The notes: generated by a model not told the origin, from the letters alone. A stretch of DNA of 21,987 bases from Mastigamoeba balamuthi (GCA_902651635.1 CACRSC010000136.1:62343-84329); one strand, 5' to 3'; counted from the first letter of the stretch, positions 1 through 7,885 are shown. Made by a program: numbers and translations.

Positions 1-30
1 GAGAGAGAGAGAGCCGCTGTGTGTGTGCGC
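1..30. repeat. GA and GT dinucleotide microsatellite
   Basis: A short (GA)n tract at 1-13 is followed by a (GT)n tract at about 18-26 that runs into GCGCACG. It lies inside what is probably an intron of the minus-strand gene, just past a predicted GTGCGC donor. No other role is visible. Confidence 0.7.
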
Positions 31-32
31 AC

Positions 33-1341
33 GCGTGCAGTTGTCCAACTGGCCAGAGGGCACGCGGGGCCACGCGCACGTGCAGTTGGGGGCGCACCAC
101 GCGGGGCCGTCGCAGTCCTCCCCTGCGTCCCGCACCCCGTTGCCGCACTCTGCGGCGGGCACAAGCGGCCGCTGTGAGAACACCGGGAGGAGGGGCCCCC
201 CAGAGGCCCCAGAGGGCAGCGGCGGCGGGGCGGCAAGTCAGCGCACTGGTGCACGCGCGGCCCCCGGGCGCCGGCACCCAGCGGGCCGCAGCGTCGCACG
301 TGCAGTTGGTGCAGCCCCCGGGCCCCGCGCCCCTCGCGTCGCACTCCTCCCCGTAGCCCACGACGCCGTCCCCGCACACTAGGGCGCCCACCCCCCGCTG
401 TGAGGCCCACGAGGCCCGAGGAGGCCCGGACAGGAGCTGCGGCGAGGTCGCAGTCGCACCAGGGCAGCCCGGCCGCGTGGGCAACCCGCTGGCGGGGTCC
501 CACAGGCACGACCCGTCGCTCGCCACCGAGCTGCGCGCCCCGCAACGCGTCAGCGCGGGTGCGAAGAGGAGGCCGAGGAGGAGGAGGAGGAGGGGCAGCG
601 CACGCGATGTCGGCAGCGCGGGGCGCGGGGCCGAAGATCATCGTGTTGCCGATGAACCTGCGCCGAGGGGAAGCAGAGGGAGGGTCAGGCGGTGCCAGCG
701 CCGGGGCACAGAGCAGCGCGCACAGGTACTGGCAGCGCAGCGCCGGGGGGATGGTCCCCGTGAGGAAGCGGTTGCCCTGCAGCGACCTGCGTGCGCCACG
801 CACGGGGGGGAGGTGCCGAGTGTCAGGGCCCAGCACCAGCGGGAGAGGGACTACGCTGCACGCACACGATCGCGAGCGAGGCGAGGGTGCCGAGGGCGCC
901 GGGCACAGTGCCGCTGATGTTGTTGCTGTCGAGCACCAGCGCCTGCAGGCTGTGCAGCAGCCCCACCTCTGGCGGTATGGTCCCCTGCAGCCCCATGCCC
1001 CCCAGCGTTCTGGAGGAGAGGAGAGGCGGCTGTGCGGTCAGCGCGGGCGAGCAGGCGGGGGAGCAGAGGGCGCACATGGACTCCACGTGGCCGCTGCCGC
1101 TGGCGCACTGGACGGCCGCCGCGGGACCTGTGCCGCAGGGGTCCGCGGAGTCGTCGCAGAGGTCCGCGGCCAGGGCTGCCCCGCTGCCCAGCGACGCCTG
1201 CAGGGCGCAGAGGGCCCTCCGCTCGCCCGCGTCCGGCGCTGCTGCTGCGGCTGCTGCTGCGGAGCCCACCAGAGCGCACGCCCAGCAGCACGCCGAGAGC
1301 AGCGGCAGCCAGCGCACAGACGCCGTCTCCCCGGGGGCCAT
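33..1341 (-). CDS. Secreted LRR protein with cysteine-rich (DUF4215-type) repeats, 3' end missing
   Basis: Exons on the minus strand: 1341-1076, 1009-866, 786-724, 657-604, 530-460, 378-247 and 149-33; the gene continues past the left edge. The frame closes at every junction, with phases 2,2,2,2,1,1,1. The ATG at 1341 starts a hydrophobic, Ala-rich signal peptide (about 35 residues). Next comes a plant-type LRR cap (DPC...C...GHVESI) and two to three LRRs of the extracellular type (GLQGTIPPEVGLLHSLQALV, NNISGTVPGALG, NRFLTGTIPPAL). Two modules of the form CG(D/N)GV...GE(E/D)CD...C..NCTC follow, resembling DUF4215/Myxococcus cysteine-rich repeats, each filling one exon. I infer an exported or surface binding protein; no membrane span is seen before the edge. 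All introns are 66-97 bases with GTGCG donors. The LRR part is well supported; the short exons at 724-786 and 604-657 are the least certain. Confidence 0.72.
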
Positions 1342-1400
1342 TGCTGCTGCTTCCGCGCTGGCCGACTGCACGTTTGTGTTTGCGGCGCAGGGGTCCCGAT

Positions 1401-2774
1401 TCACCCGACCCGGAATTGTGGACACCGTGGAAATACGCAACCGTCGCAAAAACCGCTGCAGATGCGCTTCAACNGGTCAGCGGGGCGCGGCGGGGGCGCC
1501 GAGGGCCTGGCGGGAGCCGTGGGAGCCGCGGGGCCCGCAGCGTCGATGGGGGGCTGCGAGGCGGCCGCAGCGGCGATGGCGGCCGCAGAGCCCGCGGGCC
1601 TGGGGGGCCTGCGCGTGTGCAGCGCGAGGAAGGCGACCGAGGAGGCCTTGCAGAGGCGCGCGCCGCTGCGCATGGCCGACAGGGCGGGGCCCTCGAGCTC
1701 CGCCGAGCGGGCGCTCTCGACCTCGTGCAGCCGCTGCACCAGCGTCTGGTTGAACTGCAGGTACGCCTCCTTCTGCGCCTCGTACTTGGACTCGGCCTGC
1801 ACACGGGCGTCCCGTCAGTGCCCCAGCGCATGATTTTCGGAATCTCAGCGGGGATATTTTTGCTCGCAGATATTTCCACTGAAATCCCCAGGAATGATTC
1901 GCTGACGGAGGGTGCGTCCGTCCAAGAGGCGTCCTCCGCTGCTCTCAAGGCTTGTGCAGCCGTGCCTCCAAGGGTCCTCCAAGCCAGCAGCAGCCCTGGA
2001 TATTGCCGTGGGGGGGGGACGATATCTCGCTGACGTGGCGGTTTTCCAGGGGGTGACCGTTCAAGGGGCGCGGTGTGGGCAACGGGCCAAGGGGGTGCCC
2101 ACAGGACCACACAGGGGGGGACCACAGGGGGTCACACAGGGGGGCTGCGCACGTTCTGGATCCTGCCCATGTCGCGCGTGCGCTGGGCCGACTGCAGGGC
2201 CGTGTAGTACCTGTCGCAGTCCAGCAGCCGCTCGTCCCGCGACGCCATCTGCTCCTTGAGCTCCTCCAGCGCCCCGATGTACCGCTCCACCGCCACCACA
2301 GCCCCCGCGTGCTCCTCCTGGCGGCCGAGGAGAAGATACGCGAATCTGCCACGTCAGCAGAATCCTGGAATCTTGGAAACGGGGGGGTGCGGGCGCGCGC
2401 GCACGCTGTAGGCCGCGGCGGCGTCGCTGACGAGGCGCACGGCGCCGACGAACGAGTTGCCCAGGGAGCTGGCGTCGCCGTAGAACCTGCGCATGTCCTC
2501 GGCCATCTTCTGCACCGGCGACACGAGCCCTGCTGTCGCGTCAGTGACGTGGCGCAGGGCTTTCTCGGAATAGATCCGCGGATCTTCCGCCCTCACCGCT
2601 GATGGCCGCGCGCTGCGACATGAGCGCCTCGAGGATGCGCGACGCGGCCTCGGTGAGGCGGCGCCAGCGCTCGCGCTCCTCCTCGAACTCGGCGTCGACG
2701 GTCTTCTCGGCCACGCCGACGCGCTGGCGCAGCGCGTAGGTCGTCCGCGAGAGGTTCTTGACGAGCCCTGCCAT
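1401..2774 (-). CDS. BAR-domain protein (amphiphysin/Rvs161-like)
   Basis: Exons on the minus strand: 2774-2597, 2529-2405, 2317-2153 and 1796-1401, giving 287 residues. The protein starts MAGLVKNLSRTTYALRQRVG, then EKTVDAEFEEERERWRRLTE (residues 23-42), like helix 1 of N-BAR proteins. It continues through VSPVQKMAEDMRRFYGDASS, ERYIGALEELKEQMASRDER (112-131), LLDCDRYYTALQSAQ, and a final helix with YEAQKEAYLQFNQTLVQRLH. This order of helices, including the SRDERLLDCDRY core, matches the BAR family, whose dimers sense or bend membranes in endocytosis. No SH3 domain is seen; the C-terminal 70 residues are Ala/Pro-rich low-complexity. Base 1474 is an N inside the last exon, so the C-terminus from there is doubtful. 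It is divergent to the WD40 gene, with 117 bases between the start codons. Confidence 0.72.
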
Positions 2775-2891
2775 CCACAGCGCAAATCTGAATTAGCAGT
2801 CCCGATTCTCTCCGCAGAATCTAGATCTTGTCCACAGATCTAGATTCTGCTCGGGAATCTGGCCAGATTCAGGGGGGCATATCGGACGAGT
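2775..2891. promoter_or_regulatory. Shared bidirectional promoter with nested inverted repeats
   Basis: This 117-base gap separates the start codons of the divergent BAR and WD40 genes. It holds a perfect 14-base inverted repeat, CAGAATCTAGATCT at 2815-2828 and its complement at 2836-2849, around a 7-base spacer. A perfect 16-base palindrome GAATCTGGCCAGATTC lies at 2855-2870. A further GATTCT (2804-2809) pairs with AGAATC (2816-2821). That makes at least five copies of GATTC/GAATC-type half-sites. No TATA box is evident. A promoter role is inferred from position only. Confidence 0.6.
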
Positions 2892-4239
2892 ATGTCGGAC
2901 AAGAAGAAGAAGGCCAAGGGAAAGCAGAAGAAGAAGCCGGCAGAGCAGGCGCCGCTGGTACGCACCCCACGCACGACGCGTGCCTGGCGGGGACTGACGC
3001 TGGCGCTGGGGCCGCTGCGCAGCAACCGACGTTCAAGGGGCACCAGATGCTGGTCTCCGGGGTCGACTTCTTCAACGAGACCCTCTACACGGGCAGCTGG
3101 GACAAGACCTGCCGCTCCTGGGACCTCAAGGCGCGCGGGCTCGGCCCCTCGCCCTCCGCCCTGCGTCTATTTTTGGCTCGCGAGATTCGGGGGAGATATT
3201 CCTATCTTCCCCTGGGTGATATCGGGGGGTTGTCGGCGATGCGAGCCGAGTGCGGCCAACTGCGCCTAGGCCCACGGCCGTGTGTCGCTGCCGTTGCATG
3301 GCGCCATTTGGATGCTCTAGACCGGGAAAGCCCTCGTAGTGACGTCACTACTCGTATATTCTTTATCTCTTAGCTCACGTGCGTGGGCTCTGGGGGCTTC
3401 AGGGCGAGGAGGAGAAGTTCCTGTTCGAGGGGCACGCGGGCGGGGTGACGGCGATCAAGATCAGCCAGGCGATGCTGTACAGCGCGTCGCTGGACAAGAC
3501 GGTGCGCGTGTGGGAGGTCAAGAGCGGCGCGTGCCGCGAGATCCTGCGGTTCCCGACGCCCGTCGTGGCGCTCGAGGTCGACCTCAACCGCATCTACGTG
3601 GCCTGCGAGGAGCTCGTCTACGTCGTCAACATCAAGACCAAGGAGGTCGAGCGCGAGCTGCGCGGCCACGACGGCATCGTCGTCGCCGTCCGCGTCAACG
3701 AGCCGCTGGTCTTCACGGGCTCGTGGGACCGCACGCTGCGGGCGTGGGACCCCGAGACGGGCGAGTGCACGCGCGTGATGACGGGGCACACGGACTACGT
3801 GACGGCCATCGCGCTGCAGAGCCACACGATGTACAGCGCCGCGCTCGACAAGACCCTGCGCGTGTGGGACGTCGAGGCCAGCGCCTGCGTCCAGTGCCTC
3901 GCGCTGCCCGACTCGGCCCAGTGCCTCGCCTGCGAGGGCACGTACCTCATCGCGGGGCTGCAGGACGCCACGCTCGTCATGTGGGACAGCAGGACCTTCG
4001 AGCAGCTGCACGTCTTCAGCGGCCACACAGACGCCGTCCGCGCCATCTGCCTCGTCGACGGCAGGTTCTTCACGGGCTCCAAGGACAAGACGGCCAAGCG
4101 CTGGGACGTCAAGGACTCGACCACCCGCAAGCCCGAGGACGAGGCCGCCCAGCAGAAGGAGGCCGCCGCCGCCGTGGCCGAGGGCGACAAGAAGGCCCCG
4201 CCCAAGTCGCGCGGCAAGGCCAAGCCCCAGGCAAAATAA
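2892..4239 (+). CDS. Seven-blade WD40 repeat protein
   Basis: Exons 2892-2957, 3023-3130 and 3403-4239 give 336 residues in frame. A Lys-rich N-terminus (MSDKKKKAKGKQKKK) leads into seven WD40 blades. Recognisable blade ends are GSWDKTCRSWDLK, SASLDKTVRVWEVK, GSWDRTLRAWDPE, SAALDKTLRVWDVE and GSKDKTAKRWDVK, with GH dipeptides before the next blade; the blade around YVVNIK is degenerate. The tail is Lys/Ala-rich and probably flexible. The blades are short and regular, as in scaffold WD40 proteins (TRAF7, Fbw7, POC1 style), but I cannot assign an orthologue. The second intron must start GC (AAG, then GCGCGC at 3131), because frame and blade spacing allow no GT donor. The stop codon overlaps an AATAAA signal. 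The shared promoter suggests co-expression with the BAR gene. Confidence 0.82.
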
Positions 4240-4240
4240 A
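4235..4240 (+). terminator. AATAAA poly(A) signal overlapping the WD40 stop codon
   Basis: AATAAA at 4235-4240 contains the TAA stop codon (4237-4239). If it is used, the 3' UTR is only some tens of bases long, which fits the compact layout. The zinc-finger gene at 7886-8734 has the same close arrangement. Confidence 0.5.
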
Positions 4241-4429
4241 ACAGTGTTGTCTCCTGCGGCAATCGATGTGACACACAACCGGGACTCCCTTCTTCCACCG
4301 ATGAACAATTGTACAGACAGTGATGGCGAGTGCAGCACGCAGCGAGCGGCCCCTAGAATGCCATTCACTACGTACCTGGACGGTTCGACAGAACGCTGAC
4401 ATTCCTGAGAGAGTCTCCAGACGGCAGAC

Positions 4430-5015
4430 CCAACAGGGGGGGGGTATCGCAGGCCACCACCTCACAGGCAGCGCGGGACACGACGTGGAATGATGTGCTG
4501 CTTCTGGGGACTGACAGAAAGCACTGGCGAAAAACACGGCTGCTGGAATGACATCCAGTTGGCAGGAAGTCACCCAGTGGTCAGAGGGTGAGACAGCGAA
4601 CTCTGGAATGACTTGACATAGGCTGCTGAACCCCACAGGGGGGCTATCACAGGCAGCGCGGGACACGACGTGGAATGACGTGCTGCTGCTGGGGACTGAC
4701 AGTAGGCATTGGCGAACCACAGCTGCTGGGATGACACCCTGGGTTGGCATATAGTCACCCTGTGCGATGAGACAGTAGACAGCGAACTCTGGAATGACGT
4801 GACATAGGCCACGAACCCCACAGGGGGCCGTCACAGGCCACGTCACAGGCAGTGTGGGACACGACTTGGGATGATGTGCTGCCCTGGGAACTGGAAACCA
4901 TCTCGATGTGATCACATCCAGTGGCTGGTAGGAAGTCACCCAGCGGTCGGGACTGTGCACAGAGAAACACTGAAACGACATGACACGGCAGGCACTGCTG
5001 AACCCAGAGGGGGCT
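4430..5015. repeat. Tandem repeat, about 186-base unit, three copies
   Basis: Landmarks recur at about 186 bases. GCGCGGGACACGACGTGG is at 4471 and 4656, with a diverged GTGTGGGACACGACTTGG at 4852. CTCTGGAATGAC is at 4601 and 4787, with a diverged copy near 4968. CAACAGGGGG or CCCACAGGGGG occurs near 4431, 4632, 4818 and 5001. Copies differ by substitutions and small indels. One minus-strand frame stays open across all copies (see findings). Confidence 0.8.
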
Positions 5016-5217
5016 ATCTCGGGGCACCCCTCGCAGTGCAGATAATGAGACGCACAATGCCTAGTCACGACCAAATAGCTGTATCACTTGACAGCCCAGG
5101 CAGCACCTTGGGGCTCCCCCTGTGAGATTGAGCACTGCGTGCGTGGTTGGACACCCACCCTTGGACGATGTGCCCTCACTTCATGACAGAAGACGGGATG
5201 CTATTGTAATTGTGACG

Positions 5218-5231
5218 AGATACACGTATCT
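5218..5231. promoter_or_regulatory. AGATAC-AC-GTATCT palindrome upstream of CLN5
   Basis: Perfect 6-base arms around a 2-base centre, 135 bases before the CLN5 start codon. The same arms with a GG centre occur at 8981-8994, upstream of IFT140. A transcription-factor dimer site is a reasonable guess, resting on symmetry and position only. Confidence 0.45.
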
Positions 5232-5365
5232 TCTCTGCCCGCAGGTATGGGTGTGTACTTTCGGAAAAGATACGTGCGAGCCCTTCGGTGACCGTTGTGC
5301 CCACTTTCTCAGTTTGCAGCCCACCAGCCACGCCCCCTGGTGTCCGCCCTCCAGCCACTCCCGCC

Positions 5366-6748
5366 ATGCAGGCACGCTCGCTCGCACCTCCCCTGCTGCT
5401 CCTAGCATGCGCTGCTGCATCCGTGCACGCGTACCGCTGCTCGCACTCGGGCCCGCCCCCCGTGGTCGCCTCGTACTCGTCCACCGCCCGCACGGCAGCC
5501 GCTGCCGGCCTGCCACGGGCACCGCGCGGCTCCACCGTCGACGTCTGGTGGCTCGAGGCCCCGCTGCTGCAGAAGGAGGCCCTGGGGCTCCTGCAGATGA
5601 AGCACATCGGCGTGGGCTTCACCGTCCGGTCCGCAAAACCCACCGCTCCTCCAAAAACGGCCCCCCCAATCACACGCTTTTTCCTCTCGTGATGTCATAA
5701 TGCCGTTTCTGGCAATAATCCCTCGCCCCTCCCGCGATCCCGTATTGCAAGAAATCTGCAGATTTGCTATTGTCTGCAGAACAAACATGCGCCTATGTCG
5801 ACAGACTTTTTGAAAACCGGACTGAAATGCGCTGTGTTCCAGGGAGAGCCCGGCGATCAACTGGACGGTGGAGTACTACGCGTACTGGGGGTTCCTGAAC
5901 ACGCTGGTGCCGCACGCGGAGCGCGAGGGCGGCCGCTGCGAGCTGACCGAGTGCAACAGGGGCGCAGTGGACGCGGTCCCCGGGCTCGACCCCTCGCGCT
6001 GGAGCCCCGAGGCCCAGCGCACCGCCGACATGACCCGCGTGGGGCAGATCCCCGCCAGGGCGTTCAACAGGTGGGCTGCCACGTGGCTCGCCCGCGCCGT
6101 CGCCCGCCCGCACGTCTACGACCTCCTGCAGGTCCACGGCAAAGTGCGAGCACAAATCCGAGGCCCCAATTCAATTGAAGCGCGTTCCCCGTGCACGCGT
6201 TCGGGGGGCAGGGGGGGCTGGCAACAGGGGTTGGATTGTGACGTTGCGACGAGCCCAGAAAAGCCGCCCGTTTGTCGTATTTGGGGGCTCGCACAGTTCA
6301 GTTGAATATGAGCCAAACGGGGGCATTGTTCACTCGGTGTCCCCCGCACCCTCGCCGCCGGTGCCGCCGGTGCTGGCTGCTGCAGGACGGCTCGCGCTGG
6401 CTGCCCATGTACACGTGCCAGACGTTCGCGCAGGAGGCGCTGGCGTCGCTGGCCGAGTTGGGCGCCGAGTTCTCGTGCGGCTCGCACGCGCTCGTCAGCG
6501 ACCAGGTGCTCGTCTCGGCCTCCAAGCCCGCGCCCGTGCTGCCCAGCGACGACCCCGGCGTCTGCGAGTACTACGCGCTCTTCCCCAGCTTCGCGGACAT
6601 GAGCCTGGCCAGCGGCATCGAGAGCTTCGTTCGCATTGCCCTGCACGGGCAGAAGTACATCTTCACCGACGGCGAGTACTACCGCGTCGACCCCGCGTTC
6701 CCCTACCTCGAGTTCCTGCCGCGCCCGCTCGTCCCCCCGGGCTGCTGA
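5366..6748 (+). CDS. CLN5: CLN5 homologue (lysosomal BMP synthase / S-depalmitoylase family)
   Basis: Exons 5366-5628, 5843-6143 and 6386-6748 give 308 residues. The ATG at 5366 starts a signal peptide of about 22 residues (LAPPLLLLACAAASVHA). Human CLN5 landmarks follow in order: VDVWWLEAPLL, GLLQMKHIGVGF, NWTVEYYAYWGF, ECNRGAV...GLDPSRW, QIPARAFNRWAATW, and TCQTFAQEALASLAELGAEF. In the known family a His and a Cys form the catalytic pair; here they align to His80 (KHIGVGF) and Cys199 (YTCQTF), both kept. Residues 94-96 (NWT) form an N-glycosylation sequon. CLN5 acts in the lysosome lumen, in bis(monoacylglycero)phosphate synthesis and reported thioesterase activity. The protein is about 50 residues shorter than mature human CLN5, mostly through shorter loops. 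No membrane span is seen apart from the signal peptide. Confidence 0.85.
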
Positions 6749-7885
6749 GGGCGTGCCCCCCGCCACGGACGCTGCCGCCACCGGGTTTCGGCTTCGCCAA
6801 GTCTGAATTCCGGCGAGTCTCGCGATTGAATTCGCGAATTGGACGGTAATCGAAAATGTGGACATTCCGTTTGCCCCCCAGCGGACAAAGAACCTCTGCG
6901 GGCGTCGGGTATGCGGTCGCGATGCGTTCCTTCGTGCCGCGACCCTGGGGGCGCCCTGGGGACGCCCCGCAGCGGCCCTGCAGCAACGCCCGATGCCCGC
7001 ATTTGTGCAGAGACATAAAGTTGTGCCCACCGCAGACCAATCGGTTTTCCGACACGTTTTGCGCACCGCTTGCGCAAACAACGCCCGAGCGCGTTCGTGT
7101 GCAGGGCGCGGTGCCCGGGCGGGTGGCTGCTAGAGTGCCCCGGGGGCACACACCCCATCGGGCGGCGAAATGCGCTGTTGAGCAACTTCCCTTTGCCGTT
7201 TTACCAGCGAGGAAAAACAAAGCAAAACCCGGGCAGCCGGGGAGCCCGACGGACGGAGCGCAGCGCAGGCGCGCGGGGTGCCGCGCGGGCAGCGTCGGGC
7301 GGGTACCCCCACGGTGGGGGGAGGGAGCGGGCTCCCCAGGTGCGCAAAGCAGCATCATAATAAAAAAAGGCAGCAGCTGCATTGTGATGTCATTGCATGA
7401 CTCAGACGTGCGAAAAAATAACCTCCTCCTGCGCTCGGGTGCCTTGCAAGACGGCTGAGCGAAAGGCGCATTTCGCTTCCCCGGAGGTGCACAGCAGAGG
7501 CCGAGAGGCAGCCCCCTCCCCCCACGCCGTGCGCAGCCCGCAGAGCCCCGCAGCGTCTCGCATAGCGCGCCCGCAGCATCGCACGCGGGGACAGCGCCGC
7601 ACGTACGCCCCCCAGCCTCCCGAGCGAGCGCCGCACGCGTTGCTGGCGCGCAGCCCAACACCCGACCCGCTCGCACGGGCCCCCCAAACTCTCCCCCCGA
7701 TTGATTTTTCCTGTGGGGCCCTGCACACCCCCCTCCCGCAAGACTCCCACCCCGCCCAACAACACAACACACAACAACACAACCAGCGCACAACACACGC
7801 AGCACGGCACACAGCACACAGCGCACGCAGACGGCACACTGAGACGGGGGCTCGACGCGCGCAGAGTTGGAAAAAGGGACACAGA
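6749..7885. other. Gene-free stretch between CLN5 and the zinc-finger gene
   Basis: Several frames are open because the DNA is GC-rich, but none shows a known domain or consistent codon bias. Bases 6826-6842 hold GAATTC/GAATTG-type motifs like those in introns. At 7385-7404 a TGATGTCA site is followed by TGACTCA (bZIP-like, CRE and AP-1 half-sites). The last part is a CA-rich leader (listed separately). Confidence 0.5.
7756..7850 (+). promoter_or_regulatory. CA/CAA-rich 5' leader of the zinc-finger gene
   Basis: About 95 bases of almost pure A and C with some G (CAACAACACAACACACAAC and similar) end shortly before the ATG at 7886. Such G-poor, U-poor leaders are unstructured and are known to favour scanning and initiation in eukaryotes. 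Transcription of this stretch is inferred. Confidence 0.5.

Larger units (their letters stand above)
4240..5365. other. Gene-free stretch between the WD40 and CLN5 genes
   Basis: No gene is supported here. GC content is lower than in the flanking exons. The middle is a tandem repeat (4430-5015, listed separately). The last 150 bases, just before the CLN5 start, contain an AGATAC/GTATCT palindrome (listed separately) and a possible splice acceptor (CCCGCAG ending near 5244) that could belong to a 5' UTR intron. Confidence 0.6.

Noticed and set aside
400-1833. 477-codon plus-strand frame, and other long frames over the LRR and BAR genes
   Set aside because: Compositionally biased (Arg, Ala, Gly), spans the N, and lies antisense to minus-strand exons and introns with recognisable domains.
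3370-4368. 332-codon minus-strand frame antisense to the WD40 exon
   Set aside because: Shadow of the WD40 coding exon; Leu/Val/Gly-rich with no domain.
4375-4400. GGTTCGA word suggesting a tRNA T-loop
   Set aside because: No matching acceptor stem, anticodon arm or D arm could be found around it.
6856-7458. Possible Cys-containing small gene on the plus strand
   Set aside because: Some cysteines are present, but no regular spacing, signal peptide or consistent codon bias; several frames are equally open.
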